From positions 248,001 to 312,000 of the forward strand of contig NZ_JAGQBW010000001.1 in the NCBI RefSeq assembly GCF_024345835.1: a DNA stretch of 64,000 bases. The letters are read 5' to 3'. Below, piece after piece: positions 7,687-16,459 of the stretch. The translations under genes and the position numbers were made by a program. The notes beneath the pieces were generated by a model. The model worked only from the letters and a program-made list of their open reading frames with translations. It was not told where the DNA came from and did no database searches. How positions within the stretch are numbered: the first letter of the stretch is position 1; the number at the start of each line of letters is the position of its first letter. The DNA is from Synechococcus sp. HJ21-Hayes (lineage in GTDB: Bacteria > Cyanobacteriota > Cyanobacteriia > PCC-6307 > Cyanobiaceae).

Positions 7687-8472
7687 TCAGCTGCGGCGCA
7701 TCACCAGCCGCCAGCGATCCCTTTTGGTGGGCTGGATCTCCAGGATCTCCAGCTCGCCTCGGCCGTCCAGGCGGACCCGGTCGCCGGCGGCGAGTTCCTT
7801 GCTGGGGCTTTGCGCCGGTTGCCAGTTGATGCGCACGGCACCGGCGCGTACGAGTTCGGCCATGCGGCTGCGCGGCAGGCCGAACCCCGCGGAGGCCACG
7901 GCATCGAGCCGGAGGGAAGCCTCCACGCTGCTCAATTGTTTCGGTACCCGCTGGGCTGGCAGCTGCAGTTGCTCGAGGTTGGCCGCCTCCAGCCGCACGC
8001 TCACCGTGCGCACCTGGGCACTCTGGCCGTGGAGCACCTGGGCCAACGCGGGGGTCACCACCAGTTGGGCGCCGCGGTCGCCCCGCATCCAGATGTCGCC
8101 GATGGCCTCCTCTGTGGCACCAGCGGCTAGCAGTCCCTGGAGCACATCCCGGGGTTCGGCAGGGTCGAATAGGAAATTTCCGCTCAGCATCAGGCCCATC
8201 AGAGGCGCTGCCTCGCCGGCTGCCTGATCCAGCTCTGGGCGACGCAGCAGCAGCCGGCAGCGCTCGGCCTGGGGCCAGCCCCCTGCCGCGCTGAGTTGCA
8301 GTTCGGTGAGGCTCCCAAGGCGCTGCACCGACTCCTCGCGCACATCGGCCGCCACAAAGCCGCTCCATACCGGCTCCCAGGTGCGGATGGCCTGCTCGGC
8401 CAGCTCAATCAGCATGTCCAGGTTGTGGGGGTGGCGGCACCCCCTGAGCAGCTCCTCGCGCGGCAGCACCAT
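7687..8472 (-). CDS. Photosystem II S4-domain RNA-binding protein
   Basis: A 261-residue protein of the family named photosystem II S4 domain protein, found in cyanobacteria and plastids and related to YlmH of Firmicutes. The N-terminal half has the LPREELLRGCRHPHNLDML and LLLRRPELD segments; the C-terminal S4 RNA-binding domain is seen at about residues 180-245, with SVEASLRLDAVASAGFGLPRS and VRAGAVRINWQPAQSPSKEL. Its name comes from association with PSII phenotypes; the molecular role is likely RNA or ribosome binding. The upstream gene 8480-8983 ends 7 bp away, so the two are probably an operon. Confidence 0.85.
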   Translation of the reverse strand: MVLPREELLRGCRHPHNLDMLIELAEQAIRTWEPVWSGFVAADVREESVQRLGSLTELQLSAAGGWPQAERCRLLLRRPELDQAAGEAAPLMGLMLSGNFLFDPAEPRDVLQGLLAAGATEEAIGDIWMRGDRGAQLVVTPALAQVLHGQSAQVRTVSVRLEAANLEQLQLPAQRVPKQLSSVEASLRLDAVASAGFGLPRSRMAELVRAGAVRINWQPAQSPSKELAAGDRVRLDGRGELEILEIQPTKRDRWRLVMRRS

Positions 8473-8479
8473 CGGTCCC

Positions 8480-8983
8480 TCAGCTCTCGTTGAGTCGCAC
8501 CACGGCTTTCGGATTGCCTTCCTTCAGCCGTGTCCAGGGCATCTCGATGCCGGAGGGCATTTCCACCAGCAGTAGCCAGTTGCCCTCCTCCAGGCGGTTG
8601 CGCAGGGTGCGGATGCGGTCGTCGGCTTCGGAGGTCACGCTGGCGGCCGCAGCAAAGCTGCCCATGAACCCCGAACCCAGACCCAGCAGTCCACCGATCA
8701 GGTGGGAGCCCACCGGGCCGGCAAAGGCAAAGGTGTCGAGGTCGGTGATGAAGGTGAAGGTGAGTCCGGCGAAGAATCCGAAGGGCACCAGCCAGCGGGC
8801 CATGCTGCGTTGCCTCAGCTGGCGGGCCAGGGCTGGGTTGAGGTCCGCCACCGTGGCGATGTCGGTTTCCCCACGACCGATGGCCAGCAACCGCATGGGC
8901 GGCGGAGTGAGGGTCGCTAGCTGCTCCTGCAGCTGACGCAGCCGCTTGCGCTCCGAGAGCACCACCACAACGCTGCTTCCCAC
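8480..8983 (-). CDS. Small conserved membrane protein, function unknown
   Basis: A 167-residue protein if the GTG at 8983 is used (VGSSVVVVLSERKRLRQLQ); the open frame continues to 9214, but that part overlaps the serA promoter and start and looks non-coding. It has a cytoplasmic N-terminal helix, two hydrophobic stretches (WLVPFGFFAGLTFTFI and a glycine-rich SHLIGGLLGLGSGFMGSFAAAA), and a C-terminal soluble part (GNWLLLVEMPSGIEMPW). It is divergent from serA and is 7 bp from the S4-domain gene. I do not recognise a family with a function. Confidence 0.65.
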   Translation of the reverse strand: MGSSVVVVLSERKRLRQLQEQLATLTPPPMRLLAIGRGETDIATVADLNPALARQLRQRSMARWLVPFGFFAGLTFTFITDLDTFAFAGPVGSHLIGGLLGLGSGFMGSFAAAASVTSEADDRIRTLRNRLEEGNWLLLVEMPSGIEMPWTRLKEGNPKAVVRLNES

Positions 8984-9098
8984 TGGCCACCGGGCTCGGA
9001 ATGCACTGATTCTCCATGGGGCCGGCTGGGCATCGGTGGGGAGGCTGAAGGCCCCCTCTCTACACTTCACCTTCGGCCGCCCCCACCCCCGCCGGGTC

Positions 9099-10685
9099 AT
9101 GACGAAGGTTCTGGTTTCCGATCCCATTGACCAGACAGGGATCGACATCCTGTCGCAGGTGGCCCAGGTGGATGTGCGTACGAGCTTGCCGCCCGAACAG
9201 CTCAAGCAGATCATCGGCGACTACGACGCCTTGATGATTCGCTCCGGCACCCAGGTGACGGCCGAGATCATTGAGGCCGCTACCAAGCTGCGCATCATTG
9301 GCCGCGCTGGTGTGGGTGTCGATAACGTCGACGTACCTGCCGCCACCAAGCGGGGCGTGATCGTGGTGAACTCCCCTGAGGGGAACACCATCGCCGCGGC
9401 GGAGCATGCCCTGGCACTGATGCTGTCGCTGTCGCGCCACGTGCCCCACGCTCACGTGAGCACCATGGCCGGCGGCTGGGACCGCAAGAAATATGTGGGT
9501 AACGAGCTCTACAAGAAGAAGCTCGGTGTGGTGGGCCTGGGCAAGATCGGCTCCCACGTGGCCCGCGTGGCCAAGGCCATGGGCATGGATGTGATGGCCT
9601 ACGACCCGTTCGTGTCGGCGGAGCGGGCCCAGCAGATGCAGGTGCGGCTGATGCAGCTGCCGGCCCTGTTCGCCGAGGCGGACTACGTGAGCCTGCACCT
9701 GCCCCGCACCCCCGACACCGAGAACCTGGTGAATGCGGAGCTGCTACGCACCATGAAGCCCACGGCCCGCATCGTGAACTGCGCCCGTGGCGGCATCCTC
9801 GATGAGGCGGCCCTGGCCGAGGCGGTGGAGAACGGCACCATCGGAGGCGCTGCCCTCGATGTATACGCCAACGAGCCCCTCGAGGCCGGTTCCCCCCTGC
9901 GCAATGTCAGCGAGCGGCTGATCCTCACTCCCCACCTCGGTGCATCCACCGAAGAGGCCCAAGAGAATGTGGCCATCGACGTAGCCGAGCAGATCCGCGA
10001 CGTGTTGCTGGGGCTGCCGGCCCGCAGTGCCGTGAACATCCCCGGCCTCAATGCCGAGGTGATGGAGCAGCTCAAGCCCCACCTGCAATTGGCTGAAACC
10101 CTGGGCCAGCTACTCAGCCAGTTGGCGGGCGGCCAGATCAGTGAGCTGGAGGTGCGCCTCCAGGGCGAGTTCGCCACGCACCCGGCCCAGCCCCTGGTGA
10201 TCGCGGCACTCAAGGGCCTGCTCTCCACCGCCCTCGGCGACAGCATCAACTATGTGAATGCCGGCCTGGAGGCCAAGGAGCGGGGCATCCATGTGCTCGA
10301 GGTGAAGGATGATGCCGCCCGCGACTTTGCAGGCGGCTCCCTGCAGCTGAGCTCCAAGGGCGCCAACGGCAACCACACCGTGACCGGTGCCGTGTTCGCC
10401 GATGGCGAACTGCGCATCACCACCATCGACGAGTTCCCGGTGAATGTGGCACCCAGTCGTCACATGCTGTTCACCCGCCACCGCGACATGCCTGGCATCA
10501 TTGGCCACCTGGGCTCGGTGCTGGGCGAGCACAACGTGAACATCGCCTCGATGCAGGTGGGCCGGCGCATCGTGCGGGGCGACGCCGTGATGGTGCTGAG
10601 CGTGGATGACCCCATTCCCCCCAGTCTCTTGGCCAACATCCATGCCATCAACGGCATCCAGGAAGCCCACCCCGTGACCCTCTGA
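9099..10685 (+). CDS. serA: D-3-phosphoglycerate dehydrogenase
   Basis: A 528-residue NAD-dependent enzyme that oxidises 3-phosphoglycerate in the first step of serine synthesis. The start ATG 9099 (MTKVLVSDPIDQ) gives the standard length of the long, type 1 form. Visible are RAGVGVDNVDVPAATKRG, the NAD-binding GVVGLGKIGSHVARVAKAMG, the catalytic region HLPRTPDTENLVN...NCARGGILDE, the intervening domain and a C-terminal ACT domain (RDMPGIIGHLGSVLGEHNVN). The downstream prmA starts 25 bp after the stop. Confidence 0.97.
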   Translation: MTKVLVSDPIDQTGIDILSQVAQVDVRTSLPPEQLKQIIGDYDALMIRSGTQVTAEIIEAATKLRIIGRAGVGVDNVDVPAATKRGVIVVNSPEGNTIAAAEHALALMLSLSRHVPHAHVSTMAGGWDRKKYVGNELYKKKLGVVGLGKIGSHVARVAKAMGMDVMAYDPFVSAERAQQMQVRLMQLPALFAEADYVSLHLPRTPDTENLVNAELLRTMKPTARIVNCARGGILDEAALAEAVENGTIGGAALDVYANEPLEAGSPLRNVSERLILTPHLGASTEEAQENVAIDVAEQIRDVLLGLPARSAVNIPGLNAEVMEQLKPHLQLAETLGQLLSQLAGGQISELEVRLQGEFATHPAQPLVIAALKGLLSTALGDSINYVNAGLEAKERGIHVLEVKDDAARDFAGGSLQLSSKGANGNHTVTGAVFADGELRITTIDEFPVNVAPSRHMLFTRHRDMPGIIGHLGSVLGEHNVNIASMQVGRRIVRGDAVMVLSVDDPIPPSLLANIHAINGIQEAHPVTL

Positions 10686-10710
10686 CGCGGGCATCCGCAG
10701 TGCTGGCACG

Positions 10711-11610
10711 ATGACCCTCTCCTGGTGGCGGCTCGAGATTCCCTCCCTGCCTGAGCTGGAGGAATCGCTGATCTGGAAGCTGAATGCCCTCGGTATTCCC
10801 CGGGTGGCCGTTCACCACAGGCCTGAGCTGCCGGCTCAGCGCCAACTGGTGGCCTGGCTACCCGAGGCGGATTGGCCCGAGGCCGAGCGGCGCCAGCTGG
10901 AGGCGGCTCTGGCCCCCTTGGCCGCCACCTTTGGCCTTGCCCTGCCCCCGATCCACTGGCTGCACCAGGACGACGAGGACTGGAGCCTCAGCTGGAAGCA
11001 GCACTGGCAGGCCGATCCGGTGGGTGAACGGCTCCTGATTTTGCCGGCCTGGTTGGAGTTGCCGGCTGAGCACGCCGATCGCCTGGTGATCCGGATGGAT
11101 CCCGGCAGCGCCTTTGGTACTGGCAGCCATCCCACCACCCGCCTCTGCCTCGAAGCGCTCGAGACCCTCGACCTGAAGGGGCAGCGGGTGGCGGATCTGG
11201 GTTGCGGCAGCGGCATCCTCGGCATTGCGGCCCTGCTTGAGGGTGCCACGTCGGTGGCGGCGGCTGACACCGATTCCCTGGCCGTGCGGGCCACCCGCGA
11301 TAACGCCATGGTGAGTGGCTTCAAGGAGCGGCTACAGGTGCAGTTGGGCTCGGTGGAAACCCTCTCGGAGCTGCTGGGCGGTGAGCCGGCGGAGCTGCTG
11401 CTCTGCAACATCTTGGCGCCGGTGATCGAGGCCTTGTGCCCGGCTTTTCACACGGTGCTCGCGGCCCGTGGGGTTGGCCTGCTGAGTGGCTTGCTGGTGG
11501 ATCAGGCCCCACGGCTCACCCAGGTGTTGGCGGAGAACGGCTGGCGAGCCGAGCTCACGACCCAGCAAAGCCAATGGGGCCTGATGACGATCCACTGGGC
11601 CGGTGCCTAG
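10711..11610 (+). CDS. prmA: Ribosomal protein L11 methyltransferase
   Basis: A 299-residue SAM-dependent enzyme that trimethylates ribosomal protein L11. Key signs are the GSAFGTGSHPTTRLCLEAL motif ahead of the SAM-binding VADLGCGSGILGIAAL (about residues 160-175), followed by the LLCNILAPVIEAL catalytic segment. The N-terminal ~100-residue L11-recognition domain is present. Length and order are normal; it follows serA in the same direction. Confidence 0.93.
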   Translation: MTLSWWRLEIPSLPELEESLIWKLNALGIPRVAVHHRPELPAQRQLVAWLPEADWPEAERRQLEAALAPLAATFGLALPPIHWLHQDDEDWSLSWKQHWQADPVGERLLILPAWLELPAEHADRLVIRMDPGSAFGTGSHPTTRLCLEALETLDLKGQRVADLGCGSGILGIAALLEGATSVAAADTDSLAVRATRDNAMVSGFKERLQVQLGSVETLSELLGGEPAELLLCNILAPVIEALCPAFHTVLAARGVGLLSGLLVDQAPRLTQVLAENGWRAELTTQQSQWGLMTIHWAGA

Positions 11611-11633
11611 CCCCAGTCCGTCTGATGTTGCAT

Positions 11634-11655
11634 AAGGCACGCTGATCTGTGCCTT
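11634..11655 (+). terminator. Hairpin after prmA, possible terminator
   Basis: A perfect 7-bp inverted repeat (AAGGCAC/GTGCCTT) with an 8-base loop begins 24 bp after the prmA stop and is followed by GGCTTTGATT rather than a strict U-tract. It could weakly terminate the serA-prmA transcript. The lack of a clear T-run lowers confidence. Confidence 0.4.
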
Positions 11656-11715
11656 GGCTTTGATTGGCCTTCACGGCGTCGAGCCCGCAGATCCACAGGA
11701 ACCCCCCCTGGAGGA

Positions 11716-11737
11716 TGTAGGAAGGTGCGGTCCTACA
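11716..11737 (+). promoter_or_regulatory. Inverted repeat in the petF leader
   Basis: TGTAGGA and TCCTACA form perfect 7-bp arms around an 8-base spacer, ending 46 bp before the petF start. This could be a regulator-binding site or a 5' leader hairpin for ferredoxin; the sequence alone does not tell which, and no known iron-regulator (Fur) box is evident. Confidence 0.35.
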
Positions 11738-11783
11738 GGCCCGGGGCTGAACCCTCAGGCGTCTGTGAGCCCCAATCCCTTCC

Positions 11784-12083
11784 ATGGCTTCCTACAAGGT
11801 CACCCTCATCAGCGAGAGCGAAGGCCTCAACAAGACCATCGAGGTACCTGACGATCAGTACATCCTCGACGCTGCTGAAGAGCAGGGCATCGACCTCCCC
11901 TACTCCTGTCGTGCCGGTGCCTGCAGCACCTGCGCCGGCAAGATCACCGCTGGCACCGTGGACCAGTCCGACCAGAGCTTCCTGGACGACGACCAGATCG
12001 AAGCCGGTTTCGTGCTCACCTGCGTGGCTTACCCCACCAGCGACTGCACCATCAAGACCCACGCCGAAGAAGAGCTCTATTGA
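11784..12083 (+). CDS. petF: [2Fe-2S] ferredoxin, plant type
   Basis: A 99-residue soluble ferredoxin, the main electron acceptor of photosystem I, supplying FNR, nitrite reductase, FTR and others. The cluster-binding pattern is complete: [14 protein letters not shown] supplies three cysteines (CxxxxCxxC) and LTCVAYP gives the fourth. The acidic surface expected for photosynthetic ferredoxins is present ([16 protein letters not shown]). Length is as usual (97-99). A strong terminator follows at 12135. Confidence 0.97.
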   Translation: MASYKVTLISESEGLNKTIEVPDDQYILDAAEEQGIDLPYSCRAGACSTCAGKITAGTVDQSDQSFLDDDQIEAGFVLTCVAYPTSDCTIKTHAEEELY

Positions 12084-12134
12084 GCCGGGGTTCGGGAGGC
12101 CCTGGTGCATCCCTCTCCCCTCTGTGTTTTTCCG

Positions 12135-12158
12135 GCCACCCTTCGGGGTGGCTTTTTT
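12135..12158 (+). terminator. Rho-independent terminator of petF
   Basis: GCCACCC-TTCG-GGGTGGC forms a 7-bp GC stem with a stable TTCG tetraloop, followed immediately by six T residues. It lies 51 bp after the petF stop codon. Confidence 0.9.
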
Positions 12159-12208
12159 GTCACTCAACGCTCCCTCCGCGTCGCTCCCACCGCTCTTTCA
12201 GCGTTCCC

Positions 12209-12589
12209 GTGTCCGTGGCTGCCCCCCAGGTTGATCAGCTCTATGCCCATGGCAGCGAGCACACCAGCCCCGGTGGCCAGTACAGCTTTCGCGTGCTGGG
12301 GCCCTGCTGTCGCCTGTTTGACCGCGAGGAGCTGCCGTGGCCCTGCTGCCGCCTCGCCTGGCGCAGCAAGGAGCCCAGCTGGCGCCGGGTCGGTCGTCGC
12401 TTTGTGGCCGATCTGGCCTCCCGCCGCTGCCCCTCCTATGCCGTGGAGCTGCTGCAGCCGGGTTCCAGGCCCACCCAGACGGTGCTGACGCTGTTCCCCT
12501 TGCGGCTCAAAGGCCCCCTGCAGGAGTGGTGGTACAGCAAGCAGCCCACCTCCCTGGATCCTGGCAACACGGCACCGCCGCCAGCCTGA
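12209..12589 (+). CDS. Conserved cysteine-rich small protein, unknown function
   Basis: A 126-residue protein, starting at GTG 12209 (or GTG 12215; the sequence before it is non-coding). It has two CC pairs (LGPCCRLFDREELPWPCCR) and further basic residues, ending in LKGPLQEWWYSKQP. The arrangement of cysteines could bind a metal but no standard zinc motif is present. It follows petF after the terminator, so has its own promoter. The opposite-strand ORF 12164-12604 is glycine/alanine-rich and is judged a shadow. I do not recognise a family. Confidence 0.6.
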   Translation: MSVAAPQVDQLYAHGSEHTSPGGQYSFRVLGPCCRLFDREELPWPCCRLAWRSKEPSWRRVGRRFVADLASRRCPSYAVELLQPGSRPTQTVLTLFPLRLKGPLQEWWYSKQPTSLDPGNTAPPPA

Positions 12590-12602
12590 GAGATCTGGGC
12601 AC

Positions 12603-12629
12603 AAAAAAGCCGCGGTGGTGGCCGCGGCT
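12603..12629 (-). terminator. Rho-independent terminator of psbV
   Basis: On the minus strand AGCCGCGG / CCGCGGCT form an 8-bp stem with a 6-base loop, followed by a run of T. It starts 26 bp after the psbV stop (12656) and also lies 3' of the convergent gene 12209-12589, so it could serve both directions, though the T-run favours psbV. Confidence 0.85.
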
Positions 12630-12655
12630 CTCGGTTTGCTTGTGGGAGGGGGAGA

Positions 12656-13165
12656 TCAGAAGTAGATCTTGCCGCCGCCCCACTGCTGCCCTTGCACCTT
12701 GGGGGCCACCAGGATGAAACCGGCCATGAGACGCAGGTCTTCGTCGGTGAGGTCGCGCATTTTCACGAACACGTCGCTGCTGCGCATGCTTGGGTGCAGG
12801 TCGGCGATGCTGTACTCGCCGTCGTAGCTGGTGGGGTCCTTCATGTAGTCCACCAGGGCCTCCACGTTGTCGCGGGGTGGTGTGGCCAGGGAAAGGGTTT
12901 CAGGGTCGAGGCCCACGTTTTGGTTGGTCTTGGTGATGCCACCGGCATGGCATTCGCCACAGCTGGAGTTGAACACCTTGCGACCAGCCTTCACTTCCTG
13001 TTCGCTAAAGGTCACCGCTGTGCCATCGGCGTTGGCGGGCACGGTGAGCTGTTCAGCAGTCCACTGAGCGGCGTTGGCAGGGCCGGCGAAGCCCACCAGC
13101 AGCGCCAGGGGGAGAACCAGCAGCCGGGCCAGGGTCCGGAGCGCAGAGGAGAAGAAAGAGGCCAT
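12656..13165 (-). CDS. psbV: Photosystem II cytochrome c-550
   Basis: A 169-residue precursor of the extrinsic lumenal PSII subunit PsbV, which stabilises the oxygen-evolving cluster. Start ATG 13165 gives an N-terminal signal (ALRTLARLLVLPLALLVGFAGPANA) with a probable cleavage after ANA. The c-type heme site is SSCGECHAGG (CxxCH), and the second axial ligand His lies in the DLHPSMRSSDVF segment. Typical mature length ~135. An upstream ATG at 13180 exists but would extend the signal by five residues. It ends with the terminator at 12603-12629. Confidence 0.95.
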   Translation of the reverse strand: MASFFSSALRTLARLLVLPLALLVGFAGPANAAQWTAEQLTVPANADGTAVTFSEQEVKAGRKVFNSSCGECHAGGITKTNQNVGLDPETLSLATPPRDNVEALVDYMKDPTSYDGEYSIADLHPSMRSSDVFVKMRDLTDEDLRLMAGFILVAPKVQGQQWGGGKIYF

Positions 13166-13272
13166 TGAAAAAGCCGGCAATGTGGCGGCTGAGACCGCAC
13201 CAGAGCCCTTGTATCACGGCCAATGGGCCCGCCGGTTGCGAATGGCCGCGGCACTCACGAACTGTTGCAGCC

Positions 13273-14223
13273 TCAGGCCCCGCCCGCGGCCACCTCGAGG
13301 GTGAGGAAGTCCTTGGCGATCAGCGTGTTGGGGAAGATCGCCCGGGCCTCCTCCAGCAGATCGTCCGGGGTCACGGGGTTGCCTGGCATGTAGCGGGGGC
13401 TCAGGTGGGTGAGCACCAATTGCTTGGCTCCGGCGGCCAGGGCGGTTTGGGCGGCCATGGTGCTGGTGGAGTGCTGGCGTTGGAAGGCCATCTCCGCCTC
13501 GGCATGGGCGAAGGTGCTCTCGTGGATCAGCAGGTCGGCCCCGGCCGCCAGCTCCACTGCCGCCTCGCAGAACACCGTGTCGGTGCAGTACACCACGCTG
13601 CAGCCCGGCCGCTCCGGCCCGCAGAGGCTGGCGCCGTTGATGATGCGGCCGTCGTCCAGTGTCACCGTGTGGCCGGCCTTCAGTTCGGCATAGATGGGTC
13701 CGGGGGGGATGCCTAGGTCGCGAGCCTTGTCCACATCGAAGCGGCCGGCGCGCGGTTTCTGATCCACCCGGTAGGCGTAGGCGGGCACCCGGTGGGTGAG
13801 GGGCGTGCAGCGCACGGTGAGGTCGTCGTCGTCCAGCAGCAGGGTGCCCGTGCGGGCGGCCTCCTTCACCCGGTGACTGCGCAGGGGGTAGCCGATCCGG
13901 GTGGAGGAGGTGCGCAGCACACCCTCCAGGTAGTCCCGCAGGGGATCGGGGCCATAGAGGTCGATGCCGCTGCAGGTGCCCGCCAGGCCCAGGCTGGCCA
14001 GCAGCCCCGGCAGGCCGAACACGTGGTCGCCGTGCATGTGCGTCACGAAGATTCGGCTCAGCTGGCTCACCCGCAGGTCACTGCGCAGGAACTGGTGCTG
14101 GGTGCCCTCGCCGCAGTCGAACAGCCACAGCTCAGCCCGCTGGGGCAGCCGCAGGGCCACCGCTGACACATTGCGGGCTCGGGTGGGAACCCCGGAGCTG
14201 GTGCCCAGGAAGGTGACCTGCAC
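13273..14223 (-). CDS. rnz: Ribonuclease Z (tRNA 3' endonuclease)
   Basis: A 316-residue metallo-beta-lactamase-fold enzyme of the RNase Z / ElaC short form that removes 3' trailers from tRNA precursors. This is relevant because the tRNA genes here lack encoded CCA. Zinc motif [15 protein letters not shown] lies at residues 61-75, after the start [18 protein letters not shown]. The distal His and Asp ligands are in the VYCTDTVF and VLTHLSPRY segments. The length is standard for bacterial RNase Z. Confidence 0.96.
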   Translation of the reverse strand: MQVTFLGTSSGVPTRARNVSAVALRLPQRAELWLFDCGEGTQHQFLRSDLRVSQLSRIFVTHMHGDHVFGLPGLLASLGLAGTCSGIDLYGPDPLRDYLEGVLRTSSTRIGYPLRSHRVKEAARTGTLLLDDDDLTVRCTPLTHRVPAYAYRVDQKPRAGRFDVDKARDLGIPPGPIYAELKAGHTVTLDDGRIINGASLCGPERPGCSVVYCTDTVFCEAAVELAAGADLLIHESTFAHAEAEMAFQRQHSTSTMAAQTALAAGAKQLVLTHLSPRYMPGNPVTPDDLLEEARAIFPNTLIAKDFLTLEVAAGGA

Positions 14224-14300
14224 GGCCGGTGGGTCTCCCAGGGCTCACTGACTTGATGCTCCCACGCCGGGGCTGGCGGGGGTGGGGTGAGCTCGTCACA

Positions 14301-15674
14301 ATGGCCTGCCGTGCCCGCCCCGCCGCGATGCCCTCCCCCCTTCGCTCGCTCACCCTGGGGCTGTGCCTGCTGGCCCCGCTGGCGGCGGAGCTGCGGGCCC
14401 AGAGCCAGGCGCAGGCTGTGGCCGAACCGCGGTTGAGGGTGCTGCTGCAGGAGGCCCCAGACCTCACGGTGCGGGCCCCCGCCAGCGGCGGGCTGCGGTT
14501 GCGGGATCGGCAGGGTCGGGTGTTGCAGGAGTTGGGGGCGGATCAGGTGCTGCGCCTGCGCTTCAACGGTGGCTGGGTGGAGGCTGATCCGGAGCCGCTC
14601 GCCGCGGCGGGTGGAGCCGATGCTCCCGCCATCAACGCAGGGGTGGAACTGTGGATCGAGCCGGTGGCGCCCCCAGGTGCCGAGCCCAGCCTGTGGCTGC
14701 AGCAACGGCGCTACCGCGGTCAGCTCCAGATCCTGCCCAAGGCCGAACGGCTGCAGGCGGTGAACCATGTGCCGTTGGAGAGTTATCTGCCCAGCGTGGT
14801 GGGCAGTGAGATGCCCGCCAGCTGGCCAATTGAGGCTCTGCGCGCTCAGGCGGTGGCTGCCCGCACCTATGCCCTCAAGGGGCGCAAGCCCGCGGCTCCA
14901 TTCGATCTCAAGGCCACCGTGGCCAGCCAGGTGTACAAGGGTGTGGAGGCGGAAACCCCCTCCACCCGCGCGGCGGTGGCCGGCACCCGCGGCTTGGTGC
15001 TCACCCATGGCAATGTCCTGATCGATGCGGTGTTCCACAGCAGCAGTGGCGGCAGCACCGAGAGCAGCGGCGACCTCTGGTCCAGCCAGTTGCCCTATCT
15101 GGTGAGCGTGCCCGATTTCGACGACGACGCCCCCGTGCGCCAGTGGCGCCAGCCCCTCGATGCTGCGCTGTTGGCCAAAGCCTTCGCCGAGATCGGCGGT
15201 GTTCAGACCATCCAGGTGCTCTCCACCACGCCCACCGGCCGCGTGCGCCAGGCTCGGGTGGTGGGGCCCAGCGGCCAGCTGCTGCTGAGCGGCGCCCAGC
15301 TGCGCAGTCGGCTCGGGCTCAAGAGCACCTGGGTGCGTTTTGAGCAGGAGCTGCTGCCGGGGGCTGAGGTCATGGCCCAGGAGTTGGCGGGTTCCGGAGG
15401 GCTACAGGTGCCACCACCGCCACCGCTGCTCTCCCCATCCCCGCCAGCGATTCAGCTGGTGGCCGTGGGCCGCGGTTATGGCCATGGCATCGGCATGAGC
15501 CAGTGGGGGGCCTATGCCATGGCCCGTCGGGGAGATAGCTACGGACAGATCCTGGAGCACTACTACCGGGGTACCCAGGTGCGTCCCTACGCCGAGCTGG
15601 TGCTGGCGGGGCTCCCTCAGCCAGGCTCTGGGTCTGTGGGTTCCATGGCCCTGGCCAGCGGATCCCAACCCTGA
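14301..15674 (+). CDS. SpoIID/LytB-domain protein
   Basis: A 457-residue exported protein with a SpoIID (peptidoglycan lytic/amidase-enhancing) domain. ATG 14301 is taken as start; ATG 14328 (MPSPLRSLTLG) also fits, and both lead into a signal peptide (LTLGLCLLAPLAAELRAQ). Core motifs: VNHVPLESYLPSVVGSEMPA, the RAQAVAARTYAL catalytic-region helix, and near the C-terminus the characteristic GHGIGMSQWGAYAMA. In Bacillus SpoIID degrades glycan strands; cyanobacteria have such homologues with poorly defined roles in wall remodelling. It is divergent from rnz. Confidence 0.85.
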   Translation: MACRARPAAMPSPLRSLTLGLCLLAPLAAELRAQSQAQAVAEPRLRVLLQEAPDLTVRAPASGGLRLRDRQGRVLQELGADQVLRLRFNGGWVEADPEPLAAAGGADAPAINAGVELWIEPVAPPGAEPSLWLQQRRYRGQLQILPKAERLQAVNHVPLESYLPSVVGSEMPASWPIEALRAQAVAARTYALKGRKPAAPFDLKATVASQVYKGVEAETPSTRAAVAGTRGLVLTHGNVLIDAVFHSSSGGSTESSGDLWSSQLPYLVSVPDFDDDAPVRQWRQPLDAALLAKAFAEIGGVQTIQVLSTTPTGRVRQARVVGPSGQLLLSGAQLRSRLGLKSTWVRFEQELLPGAEVMAQELAGSGGLQVPPPPPLLSPSPPAIQLVAVGRGYGHGIGMSQWGAYAMARRGDSYGQILEHYYRGTQVRPYAELVLAGLPQPGSGSVGSMALASGSQP

Positions 15675-15685
15675 TTCTCTGGACC

Positions 15686-16459
15686 TTGACCCTCCGCATT
15701 CCGGCCGCCCCCTACGCCCTCCAGGTTGAGCCCGATGAAGATGCCGTGGCGGAGGCCGTTGCGCCGCGTCTGCTCGAGGCCCTGGGCGAGTCCAGGCCGC
15801 TGGGGCTGGCCACCGGCCGCACGATGGAGCCGGTGTATGCAGCCCTGCGGCGCCGTATCGCTGGCTTGCCTGGGCTGGAGCGCCAGGTCCTATTGGCCCA
15901 GTGGCGCAGCTTCAACCTGGATGAGTACGTGGGCCTGGGCCCGGAACACCCGGGTTCCTTCTCCGCCACCATGGCCCTGGCCCTGGGGGAGCCGCTGGAT
16001 CTCGTGCCGGGCCGGTTGCAGCTGCCCGATGGGCAAGCGGACGATCCCGAGGCGGAGGCCCACCGCTATGGAACTGCCGTGGCGGCGGCCGGCGGCATCG
16101 GCCTGCAGTTGCTGGGCCTGGGTAGCAATGGCCATGTGGGCTTCAACGAGCCCCCCTGCGGGGCGCAGGCCCCCTGCCGCTGTCTGGAGCTGAGCGATGC
16201 CACCCGTCTGCAGAACGCCGCGGCCTTCGGTGGTGATCCCCAGGCCGTGCCCCCCCGGGCCATCACCCTGGGCACGGCCGAGATCCTGGCGGCCGATCGG
16301 GTTCTGCTGGTGGTTACAGGCGGCGCCAAGGCCGAGATGTTGCGGCGCGCTCTGCTGGAACCTCCCTCTGTGGAGGTGCCGGCCAGTTGGCTGCAGGGGC
16401 ATCCACGGCTCACGGTGATGGCGGATGCGGCGGCGGCCTCGGCCCTGCCGCTCAGCTGA
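15686..16459 (+). CDS. nagB: Glucosamine-6-phosphate deaminase
   Basis: A 257-residue enzyme that converts glucosamine-6-phosphate to fructose-6-phosphate and ammonia. Starts at TTG 15686, directly after the SpoIID gene. Conserved features: [11 protein letters not shown] (about residue 41), the FNLDEYVG loop (76-83) with the catalytic-site Asp, and the [13 protein letters not shown] segment at 144-156. It links amino-sugar recycling with the cell-wall hydrolase gene just upstream, which suggests a co-transcribed pair. Its last 8 bases overlap the end of yebC on the other strand. Confidence 0.9.
   Translation: MTLRIPAAPYALQVEPDEDAVAEAVAPRLLEALGESRPLGLATGRTMEPVYAALRRRIAGLPGLERQVLLAQWRSFNLDEYVGLGPEHPGSFSATMALALGEPLDLVPGRLQLPDGQADDPEAEAHRYGTAVAAAGGIGLQLLGLGSNGHVGFNEPPCGAQAPCRCLELSDATRLQNAAAFGGDPQAVPPRAITLGTAEILAADRVLLVVTGGAKAEMLRRALLEPPSVEVPASWLQGHPRLTVMADAAAASALPLS

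Noticed and set aside
12164-12604. Minus-strand ORF opposite the 126-residue cysteine protein
   Set aside because: Gly/Ala-rich and would run over the petF terminator; plus-strand reading has more natural composition.
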